Positions 10,792 through 21,101 of a stretch of DNA of 64,000 bases are shown here, piece by piece. The stretch is from Earliella scabrosa (Eukaryota > Basidiomycota > Agaricomycetes > Polyporales > Polyporaceae). The stretch is from NCBI GenBank assembly GCA_022605405.1, contig JABYQQ010000015.1:62001-126000 (forward strand), written 5' to 3'. Below the pieces are notes generated by a model. It saw only the letters and a list, made by a program, of their open reading frames with translations, was not told the DNA's origin and did not search any database. A program made the translations under genes and the position numbers. Every line of letters starts with the position of its first letter. Position 1 is the stretch's first letter.

Positions 10792-12191
10792 CTACGTGGA
10801 CGATCGACCTCTGTGCCATACTTCCAACACCCCCTTCCCGTCTTTGCCAAAGCCGCCTAGTACAACGCGCGATTCGTCGGCTGCCATCGCATTGACCTTT
10901 TCCAAGGATTGTGTGACCGCACTCCAGCCTTTCGTTGCCTGCAACTTGTCCTCGGTGTTCCGAGAGATGATATACTCAGACATGACCCCGAGCAGCGAAC
11001 ATGTCATGAGACAGTCCGACCGAATGAAAACACTGAGAAGATCTCCTTTGAGTGAATCCCACGTACAGCGATCTTGTCAATGTGCCGCACTCACCATGAG
11101 ATCACCGGACCGTCTGCGACTTGCACCCAGACGCCTTCGTCCTCCTTGAGACCTTCCCATTTTCGCGAGCGTTTCTTCTTGCTGTTCGGACGCTTCTCGC
11201 CTCCGCCCCCTAGCCACACCCTGCCGTCCGCGGTGCTGGCGGCTACCAGGCCCGCAGGACTGACCGAGACAGATAGAGCAAATGGTGGAGAGAGCGAGAC
11301 TCCTTCAACAGGCGGCGGCGCAGCTGATTACTCATGTGAGTGTGATCGTCCTATAGCTGCAGGCGGAGTACACAGCGTACTGATGTCAAAGCGCGAGAGG
11401 ATGTTCCCCTGCGCGATGTCGAAATGCAGGAGCGCGGAGTCGTATCCACCACTGACGATCTCGTTTGGACGTTCGGGGATGAATTTCACAGACCCGCACA
11501 CCTGGTAGAACTGGTTAGATCGACTGTGTCGATAGCGGGGTCCACTACGTACTGTATTATGTCGGCTTCTCATGTGCGTCACAGAGAGGGAAGAGAGATC
11601 CACCACCCCGACAGCACCGGAGTCGGAGCTGAATGCGAGGTACTTGCAGTTCTCGCTGATACTGAGCTGGCTGAGTGAAAGCATGTAAGCTGGATCGCTC
11701 GGAAGGTGCGGGGTATGTGCTTGCGTGCCTCGTTCAGGACGTCGTCTTCGTCCTCTCCAATCTCCACATTGGCTGTGGCATCATCAGAGGTAGCTATCAT
11801 TTTGGGAGATTCTGCAGGAAAGCGCAGAGCCTGTGGAAGGTTAGCAAGGTAGACTTCAACAAGTGTGGTGTACAGGATATGGCTTACTCGACGTCCGCAG
11901 CCGACCCATATTGCTTCCGGCTCGTTCTTCTTCGTGGTCACCCATGCGATAGAGGATATTTCGTCTCCAAGACTTTTGAGTGCTCGGACGACTTTTGTCG
12001 AAGGCAGATGGTACCACCGTACCGAACCGTCATCTGCACGGCAGGTGGCAAAATCAGTAATCCGAGATGCTACCAGGGTTTGTACACCTGCCTGAGCCGA
12101 CGCATAGTCTATTGTCTGGTCCAAGAGCCAGCGCTGAGATCGCCGCCGGCACCGCGATGGTTGCATAGGGAATCTCGGACTCAGAGGCCAT
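10792..12191 (-). CDS. WD40-repeat protein (WDR53-like)
   Basis: Seven exons: 12191-12092, 12033-11888, 11830-11729, 11666-11553, 11501-11381, 11323-11095 and 11032-10792. They give 350 residues. WD-type blades are visible: DDGSVRWYHLPSTKVVRAL, KYLAFSSDSGAVGVVDLSS, IVSGGYDSALLHFDIAQG and ASTADGRVWLGGGGE. The length and the GGYDSxLLxFD blade recall WDR53, a small propeller protein. A lysine/arginine-rich insert (SKKKRSRKWEG) interrupts one blade and may be a nuclear signal. Two introns appear to use GC instead of GT donors. At 12091-12034 a GC donor is the only phase-correct choice I found. At 11728-11667 it is the choice that keeps the DVLNELSIS junction, while a weaker GTCCTG donor is an alternative. 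Confidence 0.82.
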
Positions 12192-12401
12192 CGTCGTGGT
12201 TCTTGCCGAGTTCGTCGCGCCCGGTGGTGCTAGATGGATCGCGATCTGGCGTCTAAGTACAGCATCATCATGGGCGCTTCTGGTAATCTGTAGTTCAGTA
12301 GCGTCACCACAAGGGACATCGGCTGGTGTTATCTCTCTCTTTCTGCCACATCTCTCACTCGCTGCCCGCTGATCCTTCGGTGCTCGACGTAGGAAGCTTT
12401 C

Positions 12402-14849
12402 ATGTCAAGTAACGACTTAGCTGGTGTAACACCGACGGCGAATGCCCCCGGGTCTTTTGCAGACTTGGAGGCTTTGCTCAAGGATGACATCAAGGTCAAG
12501 GTTGCCGGTCAGTTCTCAGTAGCATTATCAGAAGTCGTGGCAATTGACATTGCGACGGATTCAGGTATTGATGGCAAGTGTGCCAGAGTCATATGAGAAT
12601 TCTTCTTCACATCTTTCTCTAGTGGATGGCGTCCTACGGGGCAAGTACATGGTATGCTAGTTACCCCAAAACACTACCTCGCATCTGCTTATCGCCGACA
12701 TCTTGCACAGTCCAAGGAGAAGTTTATCAGTGCGGCAAGCTCAGACGGGTTCAACTTTTGCAGCGTCATCTTGTGAGACTTGCCACTACTATGCCTATCG
12801 CAGGACACTGGCATTCATCAATGACTTTCGCTGCAGCGGATGGGACATGCATGATACCGTGTACTCCAGGGAGCTCTTGATATCCAACAGAGCGAACGGG
12901 TACCGCGACCTCATCGCATCCATCGATCTTGCGACCTACCGTCGGATACCTTGGGAGAACAACGTCCCGTTCTTCCTCGTCTCGTTCCTAGACCCCGATA
13001 CCAAGGAACCTATCTGCGCGGATCCCCGCGGGGTGCTCCGACAGGTCGTCACAAAGGCCCAAACGAAGGGCTGGAAATGCATGGCTGGCTGCGAGTACGA
13101 GGTTTGCGGTCGTCTTGCGTCCATGACATCATCCACTAAAGTCAATGTGTCCGCAGTACTTCCAATTCAAGGGTATGGTGTCGTGATCGTGGAGCAAATG
13201 CAATGCTCACAGAAATTGGCCTTTAGAAACTCCCGACTCCCTGGCGAAGAAGGGTTTTACAGACCTACAGCCGCTAACCCCAGGCAGTGAGTAACTATAT
13301 AGAATGGAAGGGTACTTGCGGCAACTCATGAACTCTCGCAGTGCATGGATATTCCTTGCTGCGCACACAGATCAACACAGAATACTTCAACGACCTTTTC
13401 GACGAGAGTTTGAAGTTCCAGGTACCACTGGAGGGTCACCGTATGCATGGTCTATCCAGTATACCTGGCCGTCAGACTCTTATATCACGCCACAGATACG
13501 GAGACGGGTCCGGGAGTGTACGAGACCGCGCTTGCATACACTGAAGCCCTACGCATGGCAGATAACGCGATCCTCTTCAAGTTCCTCGCCAAGAGTGTTG
13601 GGATGAAGAGAGGTGTTGTTCCGAGCTTCATGGCGAAGCCATGGGGGAATGTGAGTGAACAGCTGCGTCTTTCAAGGCTCTCGCTCAGCGTAACCTATCT
13701 CAGCTCCCTGGATGCAGCGGGTGCGTCAGCTTGCGGACGGCGCCGTCCCCGTCTCATGCCCATCCTTATCAGACACATTCACGTCTCTCTGCGTGACGCC
13801 AACGGGAAGAGCGTGTTTGCGCTTTCAGACGCGGACCTCAAGAACGGTCGGACGAATGCTCAATACGAAGACACAAAGTTCATAAGCCAAGAAGCCGAGT
13901 GGTTCCTTGCCGGCATTCTCGACGGCCTTCCCGATGGTGCGTCAAGTTCCGAGTGTCAACTGGGAGCGCCTCCATTAACAGCCCTGTGCACGCCTGCCCA
14001 CAGTGATGCCCATGGTGCGTTACGTCCACGCCCCATGCATCCCGTCCTCTGTCAACCGCCCTCCCAATCTACGCAACCCCGGCTGACGCATCCTCCCCAG
14101 CTCGTGCCGACCATTAACGGCTACAAGCGCCTCGTCGGCGGCGAGGCCTTCTGGGCCCCGAACGCGGTCACCTACGGGTACGACTCGCGCGCGGCGTCCG
14201 TGCGCATCATCTCCCCGCCCTCGGTCCCGCCCTCGGCGACGCGCATGGAGATTCGCGTGCCGGGCGCGGACATGAACCCGTACTTTGCGCTCAGCGCGAT
14301 CTTTGCGCTCGGGCTCCGTGGAATCGAGAAGAAGCTGCCCCTCCCGGGCCCACCTGTCAGCCAGCTGACGCAGGAAGACAGGAAGGCGGGCAAGGTGCGT
14401 GGTGTGCATGAATGATGCTTGGGGGTCCCTCCGGGCAGGGCGCCTGCGCCCATCGGAATTCTGAGGTTCTGCATGGCACTGGCTGACGGATGGACGGTTC
14501 ATTTTTTGGATGCTCTGTGACGGGGATCTGAATGCTGACCGTTCTGCCGCATGTGTACGTGGGGTGGGCTCCATGGTGCGATGCAGGTGAAGATGCTGCC
14601 GCAATCGCTCGAGGCCGCGACGGAGCGCATGATGCGCGAAGGGAGCATCGCGCGGGAGGATGCGGTGTTCGGGAACGACTTCGTCGAACACTTTGGTGGC
14701 ACGAGGCAGCACGAGGTCAAGCTGTGGAACGAGGCGGTGACCAACTGGGAAGGCACGTATGGGTTCCTCCGAGTCCACAGGACGCACTGGTGCGTGTACT
14801 GACAGAACTCTCGTGCATTGCAGTGGAACGCTACTTGGAATTGGCGTAG
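12402..14849 (+). CDS. Glutamine-synthetase-like protein (type I GS fold, FluG/PuuA-like)
   Basis: Fifteen exons: 12402-12507, 12565-12573, 12623-12651, 12711-12772, 12837-13101, 13157-13172, 13227-13286, 13342-13440, 13496-13650, 13704-13720, 13773-13936, 14004-14014, 14101-14394, 14587-14752 and 14824-14849. All join in phase to 492 residues. Motifs in order are VKVAGIDVDGVLRGKYM (GS N-terminal beta-grasp), VIFGWDMHD, LPGCSGHIHVSL (the GS ATP/metal HxHxS loop), and TRMEIRVPGADMNPYFALSA (the GS C-terminal signature). This is the single-domain fungal branch related to FluG and gamma-glutamylpolyamine synthetases, which ligate an amine to a glutamate gamma-carboxyl. The actual amine substrate is unknown. 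Four exons are 9-17 nt. Introns at 12574-12622 (GCAAGT donor) and 14753-14823 (GCACGT donor) look like GC-AG introns. It is divergent from the WD40 gene. Confidence 0.9.
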
Positions 14850-15002
14850 TCGAGCGATATGACCGGAGGACGTGTATGTACGACTATATGCGGGGTTCTG
14901 ACACACGATGGGTGTATGACGATTTCTTGCAATGGATCCTCGAACAATCTCATTCGCCGTCTGCGGTGTGGGGGTATACGGTATACAACTCGATCATCTC
15001 CC

Positions 15003-16031
15003 TCATGCGCTAGCGGCACCAGCCACCGCACCTTCTGCTTCAGCGTTAGCGGCAGCTGGAGCGTCGGCGTGCACATCTGCCGTTGCAGCGGGAGCCGACT
15101 CCTGCGGCTCCTCGGTGCGTGTCTTGTGCAACCAAGCAAGGAAGTGTGCGACATCCTGCAATAAATTGCCATGTTCAGCCTGACGGTCGTAGCGCATAGA
15201 TTGGATGGACTCACGCCAGAGATTGTGCTGGCCATGGACGACTCGGCGACGAACTGAGGTATGTTTCCGCCTGGAGTACTCGAAGTTGCCATCCGCCATT
15301 CGACCTTGCCGTTGTCCAGCTCCTGCAGGCGTTCCACTGCAACGTAACGGCCCTTGACGCCTTTCTCCTCGAGCTTGGCGTACTCCTCGTTGTCGGTGAC
15401 ATCGACGGGAAGGGAGACGACGATCCTGGCGAGCCTCTTTAAGAAGACACGCGTGGCGCACTCATTTGAAAATTACTCACCCCGTCTTGGGCGACGTTTC
15501 GCTGAGCCATGTCGTCTGCACGACAGTGAAAACACGCGGCGACACCGGGGGTGGGAAATGGTAGTAGAGCGTCCAAACGGACTGTGTGGGCGAGATGCGT
15601 TTGATCAATTTGACCTTCTTGATGTCAGGTATGAACCTGCGCCTCGGATGTTCACAGAGAGCGACTACGGAAAGAAGCTTGGAACGTACTGCATCTCGTT
15701 CTCTGCTTTGTCCACGCCCAATTTGCTCCAGAACTCCTCGAAGGTGGCATCTTCCTTGGTGTGCTCGCTGACCCGCGCGTACCAGCCCGCGCCATCCTTG
15801 GGGCCCTTCGAGCGGTGGAAGGTCTTGACCGTGTTCTTCTGGTAGGTCTTTCCCTGCTTCCAGGACGCGGTGTTGTCCAGGATCTCGCGTCCCGCCTTGA
15901 TAATGGCGTCCTCCGCGGGGATCTCTTGATGGTGCGGTCGGGTGAGAGCCTGGTCTGGGGAAGCATACAAAGCAAAGCATACCTGAGATCTTCAACGGCG
16001 TGATCGACAAGTACAGATCTGCACCGGACAT
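15003..16031 (-). CDS. DUF3074 (START-like) domain protein
   Basis: Five exons: 16031-15983, 15924-15690, 15636-15481, 15434-15215 and 15155-15003. They give 270 residues in phase. The start has a strong context (CCACCATGTC). The pattern is LSITPLKISEIP, ILDNTASWKQGKTYQ, GWYARVSEHTKEDATFEEFW, VVSLPVDVTDNEEYAKLEEKG and VEWRMATSSTPGGNIPQF. This matches the DUF3074 family, a START-like lipid-binding fold seen in many fungi with unknown ligand. The C-terminus is an Ala-rich low-complexity tail (ADVHADAPAAANAEAEGA). The first intron is placed with its acceptor at 15925. A shorter 28 bp alternative would add ten residues without changing frame. It converges on the glutamine-synthetase-like gene. 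Confidence 0.8.
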
Positions 16032-16635
16032 GGTGGGCAAAGGCGAGTCGGAAGCAACGGCGGCGGCGCGGGTGGACTTGCTTGGTTGTGAGAAAGCAGC
16101 GTGGGGGCGGGGCTAGCCAGTGGGAGACGGGGGCAGCATGGCGCGAGCAGTAAGTACTTGCTTGCATGGAGCTATTCTTGGGTGTGCCAGATTGAGAGAG
16201 CAGGGAGAGAGCGAGGTACGGATGGCCGGGGCGGGCGATGACGAGGCCGAGGGTGCGATCCGGGCAGCATCGATGCCATCTTCGTCTGCTGAGCCTTGCT
16301 CTCGACCTCCATGTCCCTGCCCCATCCCTGCTTCTCCTGCCTGCCTTTCTTTGTCTCCGCGCGCCCGGATCTCTGACTGTTCTTCGTGGACCCTAATACC
16401 CCGCAAAGGCAATCTGGCATGGCTGTTCATCTGCGTGGGCTTGGCCGCCCGTGCGGTCGGGTTGACGTATCAGAAGCAGCAGGCAGACCATGTCGAGTCG
16501 GGATGAGTGGCATATGTTCTCGCAGTGACTTCATCTCCCGAAGGACGCTGGCACGATATTAGGGGGCGAACAGGCGAGACCCTCAGGCGTCAATTTCGAC
16601 AAGTTCACCTCGAACTTCTCCGTCCCGGGTCCCCC
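16032..16635. other. Divergent intergenic region
   Basis: 604 bp between the starts of the DUF3074 gene and the second F-box gene. It is presumably a shared promoter region. Open frames on either strand show no recognisable protein. Confidence 0.5.
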
Positions 16636-18520
16636 ATGGCGACTGTAACTGCCGTCTCCTGCATACCCCTCCTCCCCCAGCCGGAGGACAACGAGAGTTT
16701 GGCGAGGTTGACCCTCAACCACCTCCTCAAGCCGGAATTGTGGGATTTGCCGGAGTGGAATGGGCCCCAGTGAGTACTGTGCATACCCCACGCTCGCGCG
16801 ACCACCCGTTAACACCGTTCATGGGACCCTGCAGTTCTGCAGACCCTCACAACATCGCCGAGAAGGTGTGTTCCTGGCAAATTCGCAGTCGCTGCGACAA
16901 TTCCTGATCAGGTCAGAACAGATAGACAGTCTTGACTTCTCCGTCGCTCTCCTCAAGCGCTACCGCAACTCCCTCCGACCCGTCCATAGACTGTCCCCAG
17001 ACATCCTAGCGCTCATCTTCCTAGAGCTGCTTGAAGACCATGATCACCCCCTCAACACCACGTTTGGATCCTGCTCGTGGCGGTATCTCGCCCATGTCTG
17101 CCACCGGTGGCGAGCCATTGCACTCTTGTGCTCCTCACTGTGGACGCAACTCAGCACGCGATACCCCGAAGCCGCGCTCAATTGCCTCGAGCGTTCAGTA
17201 GACGCTCCGCTCACATTCGTTGTCGATCCGAGCGCCACCACCGACCGCTCCAAGGAACTCATTGACCGCATCCTACCGCACATGAGTCGTATGCGCCATC
17301 TATACATCCCCTGGACGCATTTACATGACGACGACGGGAACGTCTCTCAACTGCTCTCCGGCTTGCTCGACGCGTCCGCGCCGCAATTAGAGACCTTCTA
17401 TCTCTATCACGTACGGGCGGACGGCAAATGCTTCGCGTTGCCCACCATCTTCGGCGGCAACACGCCCCGTCTAAGCATACTGAAGTTGACCTATTCATAC
17501 CCGCTCATGGGTTCAGTCTCCTTCGCAAACCTGAAGGAGTTGTACATCAGAGGCAGGAAGCGCGACCTCATCACCATGGAACTGTCGCAACTTCTGGAGA
17601 TCCTCGAAGCATCCCCCGTGCTCGAAGTTCTTGTCACCTTCAAGGCGCGCTTCGTTCACAATCAGCCCCTCGAAGAAAACGAGCAGCCGCTGCGCCAGAT
17701 ACGGCTGGACAACCTCCGACGCATCGACGTGGCTCGTTGCTCTGCGTCCGTCGTCGAGACGCTCCTCAGTCGACTCATCCTCCCCAACTGCCAGCTCCGT
17801 ATGAGTGTTTGGCTCGAACGACGGAGCGACTTCCGCTTCCTTTTCGGCGTCCCCGACGCATTATGCGACGGCCACCCGTTGCGCGACATACGGAAGCTCC
17901 AGATCGCGTATCGAAGCACCGGAAGCGGTGTCATCATCGAGGGCATGACGGGCGCGCACCCGTTCCAAATCATCGCTACGATACCACAGGGCAGCGACAT
18001 CGGCGACATGCCGACGGTGTCGGGCTCCCTCCTCTCCTCCATCGCGAAGACGCTCGAGCTGAGTCTCCTCGAGGAGTTCACAATCTCGGAGACGCAGTAC
18101 TACCACCCGCACGTCGGGTTCTCGAAGGACATCTGGCTGCAGGTCCTGGCCAAGATGCCCCTCCTCCGCACGCTCCACATACGCTTGCAGAGCATCACGG
18201 ACAGCGGGTTCTGCAGGGTCATCCTCTCCGCGCTCGCGACCCCGGACGCCATCACGGGCAAGGTGGTGTGCCCCCTCTTGGAGACGATAACGCTCGTGGA
18301 CGACAAGACGTGGTCTTCGCTCCAGTGGTGGAAGTTCGCACAGGCGCGCAAGACCCTCGGACATGGTCTCAAGCGTCTCTCGCTCTGCCTGCCGCACTAC
18401 GAGAACGTGGAGGACATGGCCGAGACGGACCTCACGGAGCTGCGCGAGGTGGTCGACAGCGTCGACCTAGATCCTCCGGACACCCCGCACGTCGAGTTCC
18501 CTACCAACACTCAGTGGTGA
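16636..18520 (+). CDS. F-box domain protein with leucine-rich-repeat-like C-terminus
   Basis: Preferred model: exon 1 16636-16769 and exon 2 16843-18520, joined across a 73 bp intron, giving 603 residues. A single-exon alternative starts at the ATG at 16760 and gives 586 residues. The F-box is clear: VHRLSPDILALIFLELLEDH then WRYLAHVCHRWRAIALLCSSLW. A heptad-like helix (SLRQFLIRSEQIDSLDFSV) lies before it, as in many agaricomycete F-box proteins. The long C-terminal part has repeating LxxLxL strand motifs (LETFYLYHV, LSILKLTY, NLKELYIRG, LRTLHIRL), so a degenerate LRR fold is likely. It should bind SKP1 to recruit a substrate of unknown identity. SKP1 itself lies about 1.3 kb downstream. Confidence 0.83.
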
Positions 18521-18768
18521 AGTTCGCCAGGCGCATTCACCTCGAAATCTAATCATATGTACTCGCCATCTGTTCGTGCTCTCTGTATATGCTCTCTCTT
18601 TGCTGTTCATGTATACATACATAGCTAGGCCACTAAGGCCAGCCGCTTCGTTCATGTGCATACGCTATTATAATATTAGGTACTACAGGGGTGTACGTTA
18701 CACGTTGGGCAATGGAGGTACTTCCACACCGAGAAACGAGCACGCGCGATCTATAGGCTTTGTCGCGG

Positions 18769-19470
18769 TCATAATGATGCTGCTATCGCTTGTGGTGTGG
18801 GCTCCTTGTTCAACGCGTTCAGGTTGACGAGGCCGAAGAAGCGACTCCGACCACGACTTGTCTCGTCGCGAGGGAGCTTTTCGCCCTTGTTCAGGACAAT
18901 GCCGACAAACTTGCGGTCCTTGCGCGAACCTGGTACCTTGTAGAAGCGTACGAACCCCGGCACCGTCGCGTAGAGCGTGTGGTCCCGGCCCATCTTGACC
19001 TGATCATGACATGAGTCGGCCAGCGCGGGTATGGGATGGAGTGCCAAGACGTACGTGCTGGCCGGGGTGGAAGACCGCGCCGCGCTGGCGGACGAGGATG
19101 TTACCGGGAATGACATATTCGTCTGCGCCACGTCCAAGAACGGGCTGGAAGTGAGCACCAGGACAGGACGGCGCGAGTCAGAGCGGGTGGACCGTGCGCA
19201 CGCACCAGAAAACTTCTTGACACCCAAACGCTTTCCGGGCGAGCCTCCGTGGTTGGACACGGTGCCGCCTGCCCGCTTCGTGGCCGTGCGGACTTGTCCC
19301 AGACCTGTGTGGCGAACGCATGGGTTTTGCGGACGCGAGATAGCCCAAGTCAGGGATATGGATATGTGTGTCCGCAGCGTGTCCGGACGGTCGAGTCAGA
19401 GCCACGCACCGGCTGGCCTAAACGGGCTTCTCAGGACGTCCGCACATCGCCACAGGGCCTGGAGAGACAT
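18769..19470 (-). CDS. mrpl27: Mitochondrial large-subunit ribosomal protein bL27m
   Basis: Four exons: 19470-19410, 19304-19206, 19122-19055 and 18999-18769. They give 152 residues in phase. The first exon encodes an Arg-rich, acid-free start (MSLQALWRCADVLRSPFR) that looks like a mitochondrial presequence. It is followed by the bL27 core: ATKRAGGTVSNHGGSPGKRLGVKKF, shown here only in part as GGSPGKRLGVK, then YVIPGNILVRQRG and HPGQHVKMGRDHTLYA. bL27 sits at the peptidyl-transferase centre of the large subunit. The C-terminal extension beyond the bacterial length (SRGRSRFFGLVNLNALN) is usual for mitochondrial forms. It is divergent from SKP1, with 313 bp between the two start codons. Confidence 0.93.
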
Positions 19471-19783
19471 TGCTGCAGGAGCTCCCAAAGACAAGGACCA
19501 CGTCGAGAGCTTGAGAAAGACGGACAAACGAGCAACAAAGGCAGAAAGCAGAGGGCGGCACGGACCACAGGACTGAGCGTGTTGCTGGTGAGTTGCAGCC
19601 GTAGCAGCAACAAAGACGTGAAGTGGTTGTTCGGCTGTAGACGGGCGCTTGTGATGACATAAGCGAAGAGCTAGAGAGGCTAAGAACGCGCGCACTCTTC
19701 TTGTCGCCTCCGCACTTCCACTCGCCTCTCCTTCATCAACACCCATCGTCCTCTCCAGCCTCCCCCTAATCCGCTGTCTCATC
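19471..19783. promoter_or_regulatory. Bidirectional promoter interval between bL27m and SKP1
   Basis: 313 bp separates the two divergent start codons, so both core promoters and both 5' UTRs must lie here unless an upstream non-coding exon exists. No strong TATA box was seen. The stretch just before the SKP1 ATG is pyrimidine-rich (near 19710-19775), as is common near fungal transcription starts. Confidence 0.5.
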
Positions 19784-20570
19784 ATGGTTCTTCTTGTCAC
19801 TTCCGATAACGAGCAGTTCGTCGTCGACAAGGAGGTTGCTGAGCGCAGCGTCCTCATCAAGAACATGCTGGAGGGTACGCATAGAGCTGATATTGCGCCA
19901 CTCATAGTTCTTACTTTATGTCTTGCGTGCAGATGTCGGTGAGAGCGACCAGCCCATCCCGCTCCCGAACGTCTCTTCGAGTGTCTTGAAGAAGGTGAGT
20001 AAACACGGTGATCGTTCTGGGCTCTTTTTTGACGCACGCCACACCCATCATCATAGGTCCTCGAGTACTGCGAGCACCACCGGGGTGAGCCCCTCCCTGC
20101 AGCGGACGCGGAGCAGAGTCAGGACGAGACACGCAAGCGGACGACGGACATCAGCGAGTGGGACCAGAAGTTCATCACCGTCGATCAGGAGATGCTCTTT
20201 GAGATCATCCTCGCGGCCAACTACCTCGACATTAAGCCCCTCCTGTGAGTCGCTCATTGCTAGGTGATTGTGTCATCTCTTTGTGCTAAAGGTGTCTGCG
20301 ACAGCGACGTTGGCTGCAAGACGGTTGCGAACATGATCAAGGGCAAGACGCCGGAGGAGATCCGCAAGCTCTTCAACATCGTGAACGACTTCACCCCTGA
20401 AGAGGAGGTATGTCTGGCCTGCTTCCTTTCAGCCTCCTTGACCCCCCTGACCACGTTTCTGTGCTCCAGGCTCAAATTAAGAAGGAAAACGTAAGCAATA
20501 TGACTGCTTTGGGGTCGCCGAAGTTTATACTGACCCACTGCGTTTATAGGAATGGGCGGAGGATCGCTAG
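19784..20570 (+). CDS. SKP1: SKP1, SCF ubiquitin ligase adaptor
   Basis: Six exons: 19784-19874, 19933-19994, 20057-20244, 20305-20407, 20470-20490 and 20550-20570. They give 161 residues, the normal Skp1 length. The BTB/POZ-like N-terminal half ([41 protein letters not shown]) and the C-terminal F-box-binding helices ([57 protein letters not shown]) are all present. Skp1 bridges cullin-1 to F-box proteins in nucleus and cytosol. The last two exons are each 21 nt and encode the acidic tail. The gene looks intact. Confidence 0.97.
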
Positions 20571-21101
20571 ATGCCGTTCGATTGTTCGAGAGTCGCGTCG
20601 TTTCTTGTCGCAGCGCTGTGTTGTACATGTTTTCCATCCCCCTCATCGCCCATTGTATTGTATCACGCGAGACAAGGAATAAATGAGTGCAGCTGACATG
20701 ACCTGGCCTCGTGTACCGCAGCGTGCGATAAGAAGTGGGGACCACAGCCCTGTATCCTGATATCCGTGTAGGTCTTCGTGTCTTGTTACCAGTACTCTAC
20801 CATCGGTACTTGGCCGCAGTCAGTCCGTTTGCAGTGGTGCCGCACTGCCTGAAACCTGGACCTGCACAGGCCAAGTATAATTGAAGTAAGTCCTCACGGC
20901 TCTAGAGCTCTACGACTTACAGCGAGTCGGCTGTCACGCAGAGATGTGACCGCGTATTGTCCCGAATTGGATGGGCATCATGTGCTTCGTGTCACATCGT
21001 GCTCCGGTTTCGGCGGGTGCGTGTTTGCGTGCTCAGCTGAAGACTCTGTCCTTCTCTTGCTCAAGCTCTCCCTCGCCCGCCCCCTCTTCTCTCGCGCCGC
21101 T
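20571..21101. other. Intergenic region between SKP1 and CEG1
   Basis: 531 bp with no supported gene. The part just before 21102 is pyrimidine-rich (CTCTCCCTCGCCC type), consistent with a fungal transcription start zone for CEG1. Confidence 0.5.

Noticed and set aside
13951..14100. CRISPR-like or tandem repeat content near the small glutamine-synthetase exons
   Set aside because: Only ordinary pyrimidine-rich intron sequence. No repeated unit was found.
17428..18552. 374-codon open frame in an alternative frame of the F-box gene
   Set aside because: Shadow of the real frame. It is Arg/Pro/His-rich with no domain, caused by GC-rich third positions.
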